A stretch of 64,000 nucleotides of DNA from Porphyra umbilicalis (lineage: Eukaryota > Rhodophyta > Bangiophyceae > Bangiales > Bangiaceae), in contig KV918885.1 of the NCBI GenBank assembly GCA_002049455.2, positions 1-64,000 on the forward strand, read 5' to 3'. The notes below the pieces were generated by a model. It worked only from the letters and a program-made list of their open reading frames with translations, was not told where the DNA came from and did no database searches. Position numbers and translations under genes: made by a program. Of this stretch, positions 51,816-64,000 are shown piece by piece (position 1 is the first letter of the stretch; each line of letters starts with the position of its first letter).

Positions 51816-51917
51816 TATTAGTCCTCTGAGAACCGCACTTTTTTTTGGACAGTCCAGAACTCCGCCGCTACGACCGCAAATGACAAGCAGTCTTCACACG
51901 AACGTCATAACAATGGC

Positions 51918-51988
51918 CGTTCAGGCCCCTGTTACGGCACGGCGCCTGAACAAGGGAACTCCTGATATGTACAAACGTTGTTCAGGTG
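51918..51988. repeat. Diverged copy of the gttcaggcc palindromic repeat
   Basis: gttcaggcccctgttacggc and, further on, gcctgaacaaggga and ttgttcaggtgc. The first 18 bases match gttcaggcctttgttacagc at 53334 except for three positions. Confidence 0.7.
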
Positions 51989-53311
51989 CACGGACCTGAT
52001 CTCGAGGTCAGACGTTAGCAGATCGCGAGACACACACTTAATGCTCCTGTTAACCAGGGTCGATTATTATTGCGCTAATCTCTTGACGATGACAGGTACC
52101 AGGCGGCCCATGCACACCACTCGTTGATGCTGCTCTGTTTTATGTTTGGAGGGACTACGGCTGGGACTACGGCCATGAGGACAACCAAACGGTGCACCCA
52201 TCACAGCTGACCATGTACTAACGGCGGCAGCAACACAAGGGGGGTGCCAGTCGGCAGGTAGTACCGCGAACAAGGCACAAAGACCGGGACAGATGCCGTA
52301 CCATCCAAACCCACATCAAACGAGAGTTCGAGATATCGAGAGAGGAGAAGACTAAAAAACAAGAGCAACGATACGACGGGACAAAACAGAGGACATACTA
52401 GATAGAGGGCAGGAAGCGGGGGACGGATGTAGGGAGGAGGGGGGAGAGAGAAATCCACTCAGGAAGTGGGAGAAAGACATAAACGATACGCAGGAAAAAA
52501 ACATGCATGGACGGTAGCACATGTAGGCACGAGTCAGATGCGAGCTACCACAGATGCCAGTGAACGAGGGCTCCCTGTACGGTTGCGCAACATCCGATGC
52601 AATGACCTCGATGAAACACACGCAATGACAGACAGACGAACGATAGACAGGAGAGGAACCAACCACAAACAGCGCACAGCATACCTGTTGGAAGACTGGC
52701 TCAAAGACCCAGCATGGTAGGGGGATGCCCAGTTGGGGAGGGGGACGTTGATGCACGACAGCAAGAGCCGGGAGAGATCGGCACGGGCGCACCGATCTCG
52801 GATGACGACTGCAGTGGTCTTGCTCGCCGGCGGCGCGGTGGTGGAGGGTCGGGTCATCACAGGCTGTAGCCCGTCACTCTGAGTCGTCTCCAATCGACAG
52901 GATAAGTCCGTTTTCTCCATGGAGACGTCCGACCTACCACGAGGGCTACGTGTGGTATAGCTCAGTTTGATTGGCCGGCCATTCCCATACATGCTTGACA
53001 TCATTCGTCGTCTCACGAAGTGTACAGATATTTGGTCATCGATCGACTTTACAGAGCAACTCAGGGTAAGTTCTGGAGCGGCGACCGCGGTCTCGCGCGT
53101 GCACCTCAGGTCCGAGAACACGCCTTGGCGTCCACTTTTTGTGCACCGCGAGTGTGTGGCCAAGAGGCATCCAGGCCCGTGCAGGACCCCGACCCGGACA
53201 GTTTACGTCTTCGCAATCTATTGCAGGAAAATCATTGGCGTGGATTAGCGCGACAGTCTTGCATGACCTCGGGATCAGCAACGAGATGGTTCAGGGCCTG
53301 GCACAGCTTTC

Positions 53312-53425
53312 CTGAACGGGAACTCCTCCCGTTCAGGCCTTTGTTACAGCACAGACGACTGGACGGGAAACCTCCCGTTCAAGGGCTTCTTGAACGGGAC
53401 TCCCGTTCAGGCTCCCGTTCAAGTG
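53312..53425. repeat. Cluster of short palindromes based on gaacggga..tcccgttc
   Basis: Three hairpin units: gaacgggaactcctcccgttc (21 bases, 53315 onward, here described by its halves gaacggga and tcccgttc), gacgggaaacctcccgttc (53371 onward) and gaacgggactcccgttc (53394 onward), followed by a further tcccgttcaag (53416). Confidence 0.85.
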
Positions 53426-53818
53426 TCCACAGTTCTGACGAAGGATAGAGACCCCCCAAACCTTTTTGCTGCAAGGAACGGTACGCAATCTTCCGTAGGA
53501 AGCCCTTCAACGGCGCACCTATATCCGAAAGATACGGCGCAGACGCTTCGTGATCAGACGTCCGTAGAGAGTATGCCGAGAAGAAGCGTAAGACTTTCTC
53601 GCAGCGGTCCCGTGACAGTTGGAGGCTACTTCAAAATTCGCTCATCCAGAAGTGCGATCTCTTGCGCGCCTTGATTCGATCTCACGAGACCCGGCAGACG
53701 ATCGACTCGCGCGCATTGTCAGCAGCCAATGAGCGCCTGTGCACGAGCACTCCCAATCGTCGTGCTTCCCGCGGTCGCCGTCGTGGGGCAGCGTGTGTGT
53801 GTGCCACTAAAATGGACA

Positions 53819-53885
53819 CTAGCGTCTATTCCATTTAATACCACGCTCTGTGGTCATTTGATCTCAACGATTTGATCATTTGATC
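53819..53885. mobile_element. Remnant of the MITE family seen at 8423-8680
   Basis: ctagcgtctattcc (53819-53832) matches the terminal repeat of the 8.4-kb MITE at 13 of 14 bases, and gatttgatcatttgatccc (53869-53887) resembles its internal gatcaaatgatcccc. No matching opposite end was found, so it looks like a truncated or short derivative. Confidence 0.6.
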
Positions 53886-55466
53886 CCATGTGGAAACCGT
53901 CGATCCCAGCGTTCCTTGATATGAAACCGGTTGCTTCGGTGCCTACAAACTCGGGCTGTCGCGCTTCCCCTCCAGACCATGCAGAATTGGAACATCGGCG
54001 CAAGGTCTGCGAGGGGACAACGCCATTCGCATGGTTGCTACAGAAAGACCCCGCAAGAAGTGAACAAGGAAAGCCTATTCTTGTAGGCCCGACGTCGGTC
54101 CTCCCCTCCCCCCCCCCCCAGAAAGCCAGCCAGCGGAGATTTCTTCTTGCATTGACTGGACAAAGGCGCCCTGTTGGCACCACCTTGGTCCTCCACTGCC
54201 GCTCTCTACGAAAGAGAGTGACCGCGAGGATAAAGGGAGGTCATGTACACTCCCTATCAAGGCTCTTGAGGCACTTGGGCCAGCCGAACTTTAAACCAGA
54301 TGGTACTCCGACTGGGCCAAAAAAAGGTGGTGGGGAATGTTACGAGTTGACCTTCGTGCAGTTCCCTCCCTCCCAATCCCTCCCTTTTATTGCCCTTGAT
54401 ATCTTCATACGCCTTTCTATCATCCATAGGGCCACCACCTCGTTGTTTTTGTGCTTTCTTCTGCAAGCTTTGACCCCCCGGTGTGCCCGAGCGTTCACTG
54501 CCTTTGAAGGGGAACTGTCCCACAAAAAAACCCGGAAAGATGTCGGAGTGAAGCCCACTCTACACGGCGGGAGCATGTGCACGGGTTTGTGCCCGAATCA
54601 CATCATAAGTCCTGCGCACACCCGTGATTTGACATCGGCCGTCTTGACGGCACACGAGAAATATTGAACACGATAATCTGGAAACTTGGATTCTAGAACT
54701 GGCAGATCAGATCACACTCCGTCGCGAGGCTCGTTGCCGGAGCTGGCGGCACTGCGCCAACGTGCCACTACAGCCACAATAATCGACTCGTGCGTCACTG
54801 CGCCGCGATCCTTCAACGTTGCCGCTCCTTCCGCCAGTGCGGTGCAAACGCGGGCTGCACGTGGACAGCTGGAGAGCCTCGACTGACCGATCTGCCAAGG
54901 TGCTGTCATGCGCCCACAGGCGGGGGAGGGTCCCACCCAACGAGTTCTTCGAGTGTCGGAATATGATTGGCGCTTTCAGCTACGGCCCTTCCCTCGTCCG
55001 CTGTCGGTCGAGTACACTATCAGTCCCTCTGGTGCCGACACTACCACCCCCGCCTGACTGCATGGTTGAAGACTGTGGCTGCACCACCCCTCTGATGATG
55101 TATCCAGGCGGCTCTGCGCATACGTGCGCCTGGCATGGGGACTCCACAGAGGCAGATACCAGTGCCCCTGTGCACTAGCATACCTGCTCCCATCCACCAC
55201 GCCTGCGCCACACGAGCGTTGATAGGCAGTGCAGGTTCGGCTGTCTGCCCTCCTCCTCCTCCCGCCCCCCCCCCCCCCGCTGGTGTTTTTCAACGGCCAG
55301 TCGCCACCTGTGGGCCCGCCGGCTTCTGACCCCACGGACCGATCGGCGCATCTGGCGTTGTCGCTTCTCTCACGCCTGCCCCCCCACCGCATCTCGTTGC
55401 TCCTCCGCTCCCGCCCCGCCGGACGAGCCCATACCCCCCCCCTACCTGGCACATACCCCACCCACC

Positions 55467-55973
55467 ATGCCCTCCTGCTGCTCGTGCGTCGAGGTACGGC
55501 GTGGCGGTGCTGTCGGTCTGCATGCGCGATGGCTTGGCGGCGTGAGACGTGCAGGCGACGCTAGCAGGCGGAAGGCAGCCTTTTCTGCCGCCGCTGTCGC
55601 TGACGCCAGCGTGCCGCACGTGGCAGCCGCCACAGTCTTGCAATCCAAGGAGTACACTGTGGGCCCCCGCACGCGATTGTCGTTTGCGTCGGGCCTCGAG
55701 CAGGTGTCGGACAATAACTTTCGTCTACTCTTCCGCATGTCTTGGGAGGACCTTTTGGCGCTGCACGCGGGCGTGGCGCACCGCCTGGCGGTTGACGACG
55801 GGATGGCCACTTTTTCGAGCGGATCTCTCATCCCGAGCGCCGTGGCCGAGAGGCATGGGGACGTGTGTCCGTCGGCGGTGGATCCTACAGCCAATCGGGC
55901 GGAAAGCGCCGCCTCCGCCGCCACCCGCACCGCTGTCGCCGCCTGCCAAGCCGCGTCATGCTGCGCACTGTGA
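55467..55973 (+). CDS. Possible transposase 5' fragment
   Basis: 168-codon frame from ATG 55467 (MPSCCSCVEVRRGGAVGLHA). The stretch SDNNFRLLFRMSWEDLLALH has the 'FRxxFRMsxxxFxxL' look of the N-terminal part of Harbinger/IS4-like transposases (compare FERRFRVPRSVFLRIYN in the gene at 457). The frame ends in an Ala-rich tail, and no catalytic motifs follow downstream. A truncated relic is the best guess. Confidence 0.3.
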   Translation: MPSCCSCVEVRRGGAVGLHARWLGGVRRAGDASRRKAAFSAAAVADASVPHVAAATVLQSKEYTVGPRTRLSFASGLEQVSDNNFRLLFRMSWEDLLALHAGVAHRLAVDDGMATFSSGSLIPSAVAERHGDVCPSAVDPTANRAESAASAATRTAVAACQAASCCAL

Positions 55974-58900
55974 GGGGGCGCCACCGCGCTGGTCGCAGCG
56001 GGGGGGAGACGTAGCGTAGGCACCCCCCCCTTCAGCACCCAATGGCCACTGGCCCACAGCGCCTCGACCAGTGATGCAGCGCCGTGGCGGCGGGGTGCGG
56101 TGCGGCAGCCAGGCGTGCCACACCCCGGCACGCCCTTCCCTACCAAGAAAGGCCGCCACGCGGTTTCCGCCGCCAACACCCCGGCCACCGGCTGCCGCGC
56201 CGCGAGCAGCGCCGCGCTGCACAGGGGAGATGACAGGCCGGAGGTGACGGGGCTGGGCGGCGTAGTGGCGCCACCACCGCCCCCGCAGATTCCCCCAGCG
56301 AGTGGCGGCATGGTCATCGCCCCCGGGACGGATGCCGCGTTCGTACCCGCCTCCGCCTATGCCGGGGGCCGCGACTCCACAGGCGCCTCCGTGCTGGCGC
56401 TCGCGGGAGTTGACGCGCCAGCGGCAGCGTGTTGCGCGTCTGCGAATAGGCGAGGATACACTCCGTCGCCGTCGGCGGCAGTGGCGGCGGCCCGGTCGAC
56501 AGGGAATGTGCCACCGCCACCGCCCCCACCGCTCCCACTAACCACGGATCGAATGTGCCTGGCGCGCCGCTGGGGGTGGCTGACCAGCTGGCGGAATCCG
56601 AGAGCGGTGACCAATGTGTGGCTGCGGGCGACGACGAGGCCGCTTCCGCTGCGCGGCAGCCTGCGCCTCTACTGGCGGCGCCGGTGGACGCGGCGCAGCG
56701 AGTTGTCCCGCGTTCGACGGCCACCTCTGCCGGCTGCACCACGGCATCCGTGGAGGCGGGTGCGCGGGCGGCGGTATTGTACGCTCCTTTCCTTGCCGCT
56801 CGTTTACCGGCCCCACAGTCGCGCGGGAACGCGGCGCAGCGGCGGCGGTTTTGTTAAGCGGCAGCGGTCGCCGGCAGGGCAACGGCGATCGCGCCAGCCA
56901 CCGCCACCAAGCGAAGGGAATTCGCTGCGCCGGTAGCGGTGGCGTCAGCAGCAGCGGGCACCGCGGCAACGCTGCAGCAGCGGTTGTCACACAAAGCTAG
57001 TATGTCCGGAAAGGCACTGCTTCTGGATATATGTCGGTGCAAAACAGCATGATGGAGTGGGTTTTAGCCCATTCTGACCGCGTACGCGTGATCAGGAACG
57101 TCACCTTGCCCAAGAGAGCTGATAATATCAAGCGCCGCACGACTTTGGTTCTTGGCACGCTACTCACCCATGAGTTGTTGCCCTTCGCCACAAGGCATCC
57201 CAGGCCTCGTGCGCGTATCAGCAGGAGGTCCGACAAAAAAAAAAACCACGTGACAGACGACCGAGGAGCTCAAGTAGGATAGAAGACAGTCCCTGGTCAC
57301 GTCGGTGTGCTCAGAATGGTACAACAAGGGCTCCTTCATGCTCAAATGACACCCTTCCTGCTGCCCTTCACGCGTGCCTCGTGACCGATTGAGAGCTTTG
57401 AACGAAGTTGGTCCGAATGAACCTTGTAGATTATTCTGATTAGATCCAGCGGTCAGCAGTTTTCTATCCACTGACTACACAATGTGCAGCCTGACTACAG
57501 CACGACACAGCAGCAGCACCTTACATGAAACAACGATTGAAGAGCCTCAAAACGCTTGAAGTCTGACCGACACAGCTCCCAAGACAGCGACCATGCAAGT
57601 GATTTCAACTAAAATTCATGGATCAAAAGCTCTCATATGAGCAGTGTCTGATTTTCTGTTGATGGCCGCTTTTCGGTCTGCTAGTCAAAACCTCTTGTGC
57701 ACGGTCTGTTCCATGGGACCCGAATATCTGAGGCAAGGGTCACTGCCCGCACGCCGCCTTTGTCTTACAGCCACCCCCTCCCGGCCCAGTATACAAACAA
57801 AAAGGAGAGTTCATACGTTGGCACTATGGGGGAAGGAGCTAGGCGGGGTAAACGCGTGAGCGGAAATGGCATGATGTCACCATCGTCGTGCCCACCGCTG
57901 CGTCGGTAGCCAGCCATGTGGCTGTACGTGGGCACCTGCGGTGGGCTGCTCCGATGGTCCGGACCGCGGCTGGGCGCGTGGCTAAGAGAGTAGAATAACG
58001 AGGAGCTGATCGCTGGAGTGTTCTGGACTGTACGTCAAGGCGATGCTAGCACTGGCCATTCCAAGGGACTACGTGGGTTTTTTGGCACTGTCCCATCTTT
58101 TGGATAGCATATGTGCGCTTCTGTGCCTGCCTATATCGATTCCACCTGCTTTATGTTGGAAAAAACACTGCGGCTGGTTTTCCATACTGTACACTTTCCT
58201 TCTGACCAGCTGGAAAGAAAGGGAATTCTCAGCTCGCGCGTTTCTCGTTGTCTAGCCACGCCTAGTTAAGAGCCAGTGTACCTGCTCTTCTGGAATTTCA
58301 AAAGTAATGTCGGTCACGGTTGGTCCCTGCTTCAAATGCGACAGATCATTGGTCGCCCTCAACGTTGTCAGCAATCACGGTTATCCTTCAAAAAAGACAC
58401 GCTTGTTTCATGCCGACATTCAACGTGTACAGGCTCCACTGCTCAGGATGGCAATCAGGAGCCGGTGCAGACATGGTTGTTTTGATTGTGTGATGCAAAA
58501 TTGGAATGGATTTGAATCCCACACGGACCACGCAAATGGTCATCTTACGCACGCGGGAAGGAAAAGGGCGAAGCAACATCTACGACGCTGCTCTTCTATC
58601 GACTGGCGATGGGACATAACTCCGGCTATATAAACGCGTTCCGACTGTTCTTTGGCGCGTCTGATAGGTCTCGTCGAGAGAAACCCAGGGGTGCTGTCAA
58701 AGTTTAATGACGACTTGTCTCAAGAGGAGCCGGTCGGCGTTTTTGTTTAGCAACGGCGCACGACTGCACGTGTCCGCTGGTGCCTTGAAAGAGCTCAAAC
58801 ATGTTTCTTTTCTGCGTGCACTAGCTATTTTACGCCGTTGCGTGGTCTGATGTGCAGTTGCTTTGGTGGTGTTCTTCATGTTTTCCAGACTGATCACACT

Positions 58901-58994
58901 TCGCAGCGATTGGGCGTCATGCCAGTGGCGTATTCATAGTCGTGCAGCTCATGCGTTGTGTTCCGGCCGTGCAAGGAGGACAACCCATTTACTG
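55974..58994. other. No supported gene
   Basis: 56100-56936 is an open Pro/Arg/Ala-rich frame without recognisable domain, mirrored by equally long frames on the other strand. From about 57000 to 58990 GC is lower and only short frames occur. An A13 run lies at 57235-57245 region (aaaaaaaaaa before ccacgtg). Confidence 0.45.
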
Positions 58995-61592
58995 TCACAC
59001 AATCGCTGCTCTCGTGCTCTCCATAAATGCTCCAATAGTTGTGGCCGACTCACGGGCAACACCCGTGGCCCAGTGCTTACGCTTCTTGATGGCCTTTAGC
59101 GTCTCAGCGTGGCACACTGGCTGCTCCGGCTTGTTCTCTCGGCGCCGCTTGTCACCCACCTTGGTTGCTTTGCGGGCCCCAGTCTTGCTGGGCCTCCCCT
59201 TAGGCGAGTGGCGCGCGAGCACGTCGGCACCCGCCTCGCGTGCCAGCGCCATTGCCCTCATGAAAGCGGCCGCTCGCTCCAGCTCGGTCGCTCCGGGGTA
59301 ATTGACAGCGTTCTGGCCGTATCGACCATGCCACTCCTCGAGCCCCTGCTCTCCGTACAATCCAATGCTTCCAAAGCACTCCAAAAAGTCAGGTGCGTGG
59401 CACATCAAAATATGCAACTTGGGCGAGATGGACAGCCACGGAAAACTGCGTTAGAGCAGTGTGACCATCGCGGCGGTATCGGCGCGAAAACCAGCCGACT
59501 CGACTGCAGGGATAATCACCGCGCGGTTCAGGGTCCTTCGAACCCTGTTCCAAATGGACCACGCACACTCGTACGCATCCAAATGGTCCTGCGACATCTT
59601 GCCCTTCAGAGCGGCACAAATGACATCGCTGTGGTCGCCAATGGTGTGGCAGTCTCTTCCGATGAAGAGACCACCGTGGAAGGAGGTGGGGCGTACACGC
59701 ACCTTCTCGTGCAGTAGTTGTACAAGCTCCTCCGCGAAGTCGGTGCCCGCCTGCCTCCACGTCAGAGGCCCGTCAATCGCACTCCGCTGCACCATGACCA
59801 TATCAATTGCTAGTCGAAAATATCGATGGTTAACCCCTTGCGTTGTGTGAAGTGGAATCGGTACAATTTGCCGCGGATGGACGGCAAGTAGCGGACGCCG
59901 CTCCACCGGAGAGGGATGCCTCGGTGTGCAAGGCTGGCCAACCATGAGCATAGCGCCACCAGCGGCCATGCGATTGGTGAAGTGTGTCGCCTCTCGCAAG
60001 GCCCGCCCGACGACCAGGTCTTGTAGGGTGCCGTAAGCCACGTCAAGAACGTTCTGCTTCTCGCTGGAAGACCGCGTGCTCAGACAGTATAGGCAGGGTT
60101 GCGTGGCCGACGCACCCTTGTGCCCGACCACGTTGCACTGTGCAGCGTTGTCGCAGCCCAAGATGAGTCGGACCAGTCCCCTCACGCCGCGCACCCAGAC
60201 CCCATCACGAAGCAGTGAGTCGATTTGCGGAAGGTGGGTCTCCAGCATCGCGGCCAGCTCGTCATACTTGTCGTGTTGGCACGGGCACACACCCACCAGG
60301 ATGGTGTTAGCAGGGCTATTTTGGTGCTCCTGATTGATAACTGTGGCCACGATTTTCACCGTCCCTGGGTCGCCACCCTTATCCAAGCCAACAGTGACTT
60401 GAACATCCGGTTCCGAGGATGGTAGAGAGCCCGGGAATGCCACAACAGGAGGATGCGCTGCCTGCTCAGCGGGCACAAGCAGGAAGTCACGCACCGGCCG
60501 CTCCACGAATAAGTCCCGGTCGCACAAGTCCGACACTCGCTCCTGGATTGCTGCTGCGAGTGAGGCGAGGTGAGCACCGGATGGTGTGACCACAACCTGC
60601 TTCTCAGAAAGCGAGAAGAGCTCCCGACGAGCGTCGCGCAGAGCCGGTAGACTGGCCAGGCCGCTGCGCCTTACCCCCAGTGCCAAGCGCCATCTGTTGA
60701 AGCCAGTGTGTCTCATGGAACGTGCCGCCACTGGGCCCACCTACTCGGCCATAAAGAGACACAAAGGAGTGCCCGACGGCCGTGTCCGCCCACGGCGTGC
60801 CGTTTTTCGATGACCGCTGCTGCCCGCCTGCAGTCCACGCGCGGCGGCACGACGCTTGTTGGCCTGGCTTATCTTGACCAGGTTCGTTCGCGGAGATAGC
60901 TGCCGCGCGTATACGCGCACGCGCCCGATGTTGTGCTTGAGCTGGATCTCGGGGCGCTCGCCGCGCAATAAAATTGCGTTGGGAATTGCCTCGAGCACGG
61001 GCTTGTCTTGAACTCCGTCGTAATTCTCCGCGAGAAGGCCGTCGAGGAACTGGCGGCAACTAGTAATTGCTGGAGGCTCTGTCGCCTGCGTCGGCATAGA
61101 AGCGCGGTGGTCCCGACCCGGGGACGACGCCTGGCTGAAGCGTCGGTCCGCCGCAGGCCGCTCAGATGCTGCCGCAGGCTCGGCGGGACGGAAATCAATG
61201 GCAAGGCCGTGCTCATGCTGTAGAGCATGCTGAGCAGCCATTTCGCGCTCGCCCGACAAGCGAGCCGCCGGAGTCGAGGCAGCAGAGTCCTCACAGGCCA
61301 CCTCCCCAACGGTAGTCTCTGACGGCACGACGATGACACTGGTTCGGGCGTCGTTTGCTGGGAGGGGGGAGGGAAGAGCGGGTTGGGCAGGTGCCGACGC
61401 GGCCGCGCACCCTCCCGCTGCAGAGGGAGCAGTAGGCAGGGGACTGAGAGCTGCGGGGAGGGCTATCTTGCGACATGCCGCTGGTTTGCGCCGAGCGCAA
61501 CAGGTGTCACACAGTCCCCGGGGGGTCCCTGACGTGTCCCTGCCCAAAGCAGCCTCGCCCTGCTTGCTCGGCACTACCGGAAGGCGAGCCAC
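58995..61592 (-). pseudogene. Transposase-like gene with two in-frame stops
   Basis: One continuous frame of about 865 codons from 61592 to 58995 is cut only by TAG (60741-60743) and TAA (59451-59453). Middle part: VQVTVGLDKGGDPGTVKIVA (a 'lD.GG..K' block), LGCDNAAQCNVVGHKGASAT then PCLYC, and GTDFAEELVQLLHE. End part: PKLHILMCHAPDFLECFG then GEQGLEEWHGRYGQ, the 'KLHxL.H..e.. seQ..E..H' ending shared by several RNase-H-fold transposase families. I cannot name the family. Each stop can be removed in frame by a very short GT-AG intron (51 nt, 60695-60745 region; 48 nt, 59415-59462 region), but neither has the GTACGT donor seen elsewhere, and the second would delete the conserved PK. A decayed copy is the simpler reading. 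Confidence 0.6.
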
Positions 61593-64000
61593 GACGGCTG
61601 GCGGTCAGCCGGGGGGGAACGTGCGGGCTCACTCCTGCCACGTGGCCATCCCCGCAGTTGGCTTGAGGAGAAGGCGATGGCAGTCAACGCATTGGTACGC
61701 CCATATCCTGCCGCAAAACGTCTGCGCAATATCTGTTATCGTTGCCCTGTGTTTGTCACGAGAAAGAGAACCATACATGGGAACGGTACGGAATGACCAG
61801 TGGAGCCGAGCCGCAAATAGAGGGAGGGTAGGGAAGAGGAGGTGAGCCTGCTTTATCTCATCGTATGTGCAGCGTGCCATGGTGTGTCTCATCCCGGCTC
61901 CTCCCCCGCGCCCATCGCTCAATTGGTATCTTCAACGGGAACACATCGACTAAACTTACGTCTGGTCGTCATCGTCATCCACCATGTTGAGCCCCACCAC
62001 AGTAAGACAGCAACTGCACAGCGACTGCGAAGCCACCGGTGAAAGCGCCTTCAAGCGACAGGCGCAGAAAAGCGCGGGCAAGACGGGATCCGTCGTGGAT
62101 CACGACACGCCGTCCGCGGATCATCCTGGGTTATGAACTACGTACTCGTCTCATAGAGGCTGTGAAGGCCTGGAAAATTGGGACGCGTCCCAGAAAATTG
62201 GGACGCGGGCTGGGAGCGATCCCAATCTCTTTCGACCAGTGAATATTGAACACGTTGCAGCCTGGCTTTCATCTGGCCTGTGTAAAGCTCAGACCCAGAA
62301 GAGCAGCCTTAACTAGGCGTGTAGCAGGGGCGCCTTGGCAGAAGACACGTCCGCCGCGGCGCGGTGGGCAGCCAAGCAGGAAAGCACACATAACGAGGAG
62401 TTTGTAGCGGCGACTGGCTTCCAGTGGGGAGAGGAGCAGAGATGGCCGAAGTAGCAGAGAAGCGGGACGCGGTGCGGCATCGAGACAGCACTGGTGGGGC
62501 GGTGGTACTCGGCCACGTGATGTCCATGATGACGTCAGCACGTCGTCAGGCTATTGCGGGTCTAAATTGACGACCCGCCTACAATGCAAAATTGCGCCCC
62601 AGCCTCAAGCCCACCCAATCCCCCCTCAACCTCCCCCAAGCCCCCCCGCAACCCCCCCCCAGCATCCCCCCCATCCCCCCCTAGCATCCCCCCAGCACCC
62701 CCCCCAGCTGCCCCCCCCCAATCCCCCCAAACCCCCCCCCCCCCCCAATACCCCCCCAGAGAGCCCCCACGATCTCTTGTAGCCCCACCCACGATCGCTT
62801 GTAGCCCACGCGTCATCGTGGGTCGTTTTTTTTTCGAGATACGACCCCAGATCACGCTCGCGTAGGCAGAAAATCACCGTCGGGAAGGCAGCACGTCGAC
62901 CTATTAGAAGTTCGGAAACGACTGCAACTGTAAGCTCAAGTTGACTTTCGGACGCGTTGACGTGCGCGAGATATAAAGAAGATCTCGCAGACGTGAACGT
63001 GTTGGGCCAAAGTCGTAAGAAAGGGCACATAGTGGCTCGTAACTCCCTTGTGTGCCAAAGCTTTCGATCGGTCAGTGAAGGACGAATATGGTCCGCGTAA
63101 CTCTCGTGTGATTGCAGCTGTGAGTCCCGATTGGCTCATGGTTAGCAAAAACAAAAACTTCTGGCCGAGGACCTGCATTAATGCATGGATCAATCCAAAA
63201 AGTGTGCGATTTTTGCATTAATGGGTCATTTTATCTGATTGATTCAACTGTCAAACGGTGACTGTTGCCCATGACGTCTGGCCTGTTGCCATCAAGCCTA
63301 CAAGCTTCGCATCCACAGCACGCAATCCCCTGTCCATGCTGCGGCGTGCGTGACGCTGCGGTTATTCCACCCCCACCATCCCCGAGGGAGCGGCAGAGCT
63401 CCCTCATGTTGAGGCTCCCTCTCCTATTCCCACCCGGTCACCTCCACGTTGGCCTCGGGGCCATGCCCTCCAGGGCAGAGAGCCCCCATCGAGCGGCCGC
63501 TGGCATAGAAGAAGGCGAAGACCAGATCACTTCTCTAACCAGAGGGCACAATGGCGGACGCAAGGCCAGCAACGCCAAGACGGAGTTTACCACCGTTCCT
63601 GTTGTTGGCGGCACGTGATTGCACTGTTACGTGCTTGTCAACACGACGGCGCCGCGCCGTCGTGGGCACAGCCGGGGGAGCCCCCAACGGCGATGATTGG
63701 GAAGAGGGCGCCACGCTCGACATCTGTCGAAAAAGCCACTGTCGCATCTTCGCCACGAAGGAAAAATGAAAAAAGGCATGATTTTTGCCACAGCCGTCGA
63801 TGTATAAGCCACAGGTGATTCTTTGATTAAATTCATTCAATACAATATATCATTTTAATCGATGCCAACCATGGATTGGCTAGCACTCGTCTGTGCACGC
63901 CATGCACGCGTCGTCTAGACGAGGCCAGAGCCCCGCATTGGCGTGCTACTGTCTTCCCAACGTTTTCCGTGGTGCTTCGAGATACCCGGGCGCAGGCGAC
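61593..64000. other. No recognisable gene to the window end
   Basis: Short frames only. Notable parts: gggacgcgtccc palindrome with a repeated aaaattgggacgcg (62173-62206), a C-rich tract (62618-62760), and an AT-rich patch with the near-palindrome tgcattaatgcat (63173-63185) and a second gcattaatggg (63213). Confidence 0.5.
62618..62760. repeat. Poly-C-rich tract of C6-C12 runs
   Basis: Irregular repeats of cccccc(a/t)-type runs such as aatccccccctcaacctccc and ccagcatcccccccat. The plus strand could form an i-motif and the minus strand G-quadruplexes. Confidence 0.85.

Larger units (their letters stand above)
51818..55466. other. Gene-poor region
   Basis: GC falls to near 50 percent. The longest frame (53888-54667, 259 codons) has no recognisable domain and an Arg/Ser/Pro-rich composition, so I do not call it a gene. 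Repeats inside are listed separately. Confidence 0.5.

Noticed and set aside
53888..54667. 259-codon plus-strand frame
   Set aside because: No recognisable domain, unbiased codon pattern and a lower-GC setting suggest a chance frame.
61900..62000. tRNA-like start (cgctcaattggtatc)
   Set aside because: No matching acceptor stem, anticodon arm or T-loop follows.

Overview
This is nuclear DNA of a GC-rich eukaryote. Ordinary eukaryotic genes (cytosolic ribosomal protein eS21, ribosome-assembly factors Rrs1 and a Utp12-domain protein, mitochondrial L22, cytochrome c oxidase subunit Vb, an oxoglutarate/malate-type mitochondrial carrier) sit among DNA transposons. Several genes have GT-AG introns, and six of the seven introns I could place start with GTACGT. 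There is no operon layout, Shine-Dalgarno spacing, prophage or CRISPR. The very high GC, few introns, many poly-C/poly-G runs and the DUF4239 membrane protein suggest an alga; a bangiophyte red alga such as Porphyra/Pyropia is my guess, but the sequence alone does not prove a lineage.

Layout. 0.4-6.8 kb: a PIF/Harbinger transposon with a DDE transposase (+) and a convergent trihelix/Myb-like partner (-), both carrying expanded tandem repeats. 8.4-8.7 kb: a small MITE. 9.7-11.8 kb: COX5B (+) and dihydroneopterin aldolase (-). 12.9-17.8 kb: a PIF1-type helicase (+) convergent with a tyrosine recombinase (-). 20.0-24.7 kb: an unrecognised convergent pair, one member with a SAP-like motif. 25.3-32.6 kb: mitochondrial uL22, a Utp12-domain nucleolar protein and an Ala-rich protein with a long AEAAK-type helix repeat and an R-SNARE-like tail. 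33.4-43.3 kb: a probable complete CACTA/Plavaka-like transposon with a three-exon transposase (-), a divergent three-exon accessory gene (+) and a candidate 21-bp terminal inverted repeat. 44.7-51.5 kb: eS21, DUF4239, mitochondrial carrier and RRS1. 51.5-64 kb: mostly gene-poor, with a pogo-like MITE, a palindrome cluster and a transposase-like gene interrupted by two in-frame stops.

Reading frames. Several conserved genes (COX5B, Utp12, DUF4239, the carrier, RRS1) change frame at poly-C or poly-G runs. The simplest explanation is homopolymer length error in the assembly or real length variation, so coordinates below span the whole gene and the frame changes are described in each entry.
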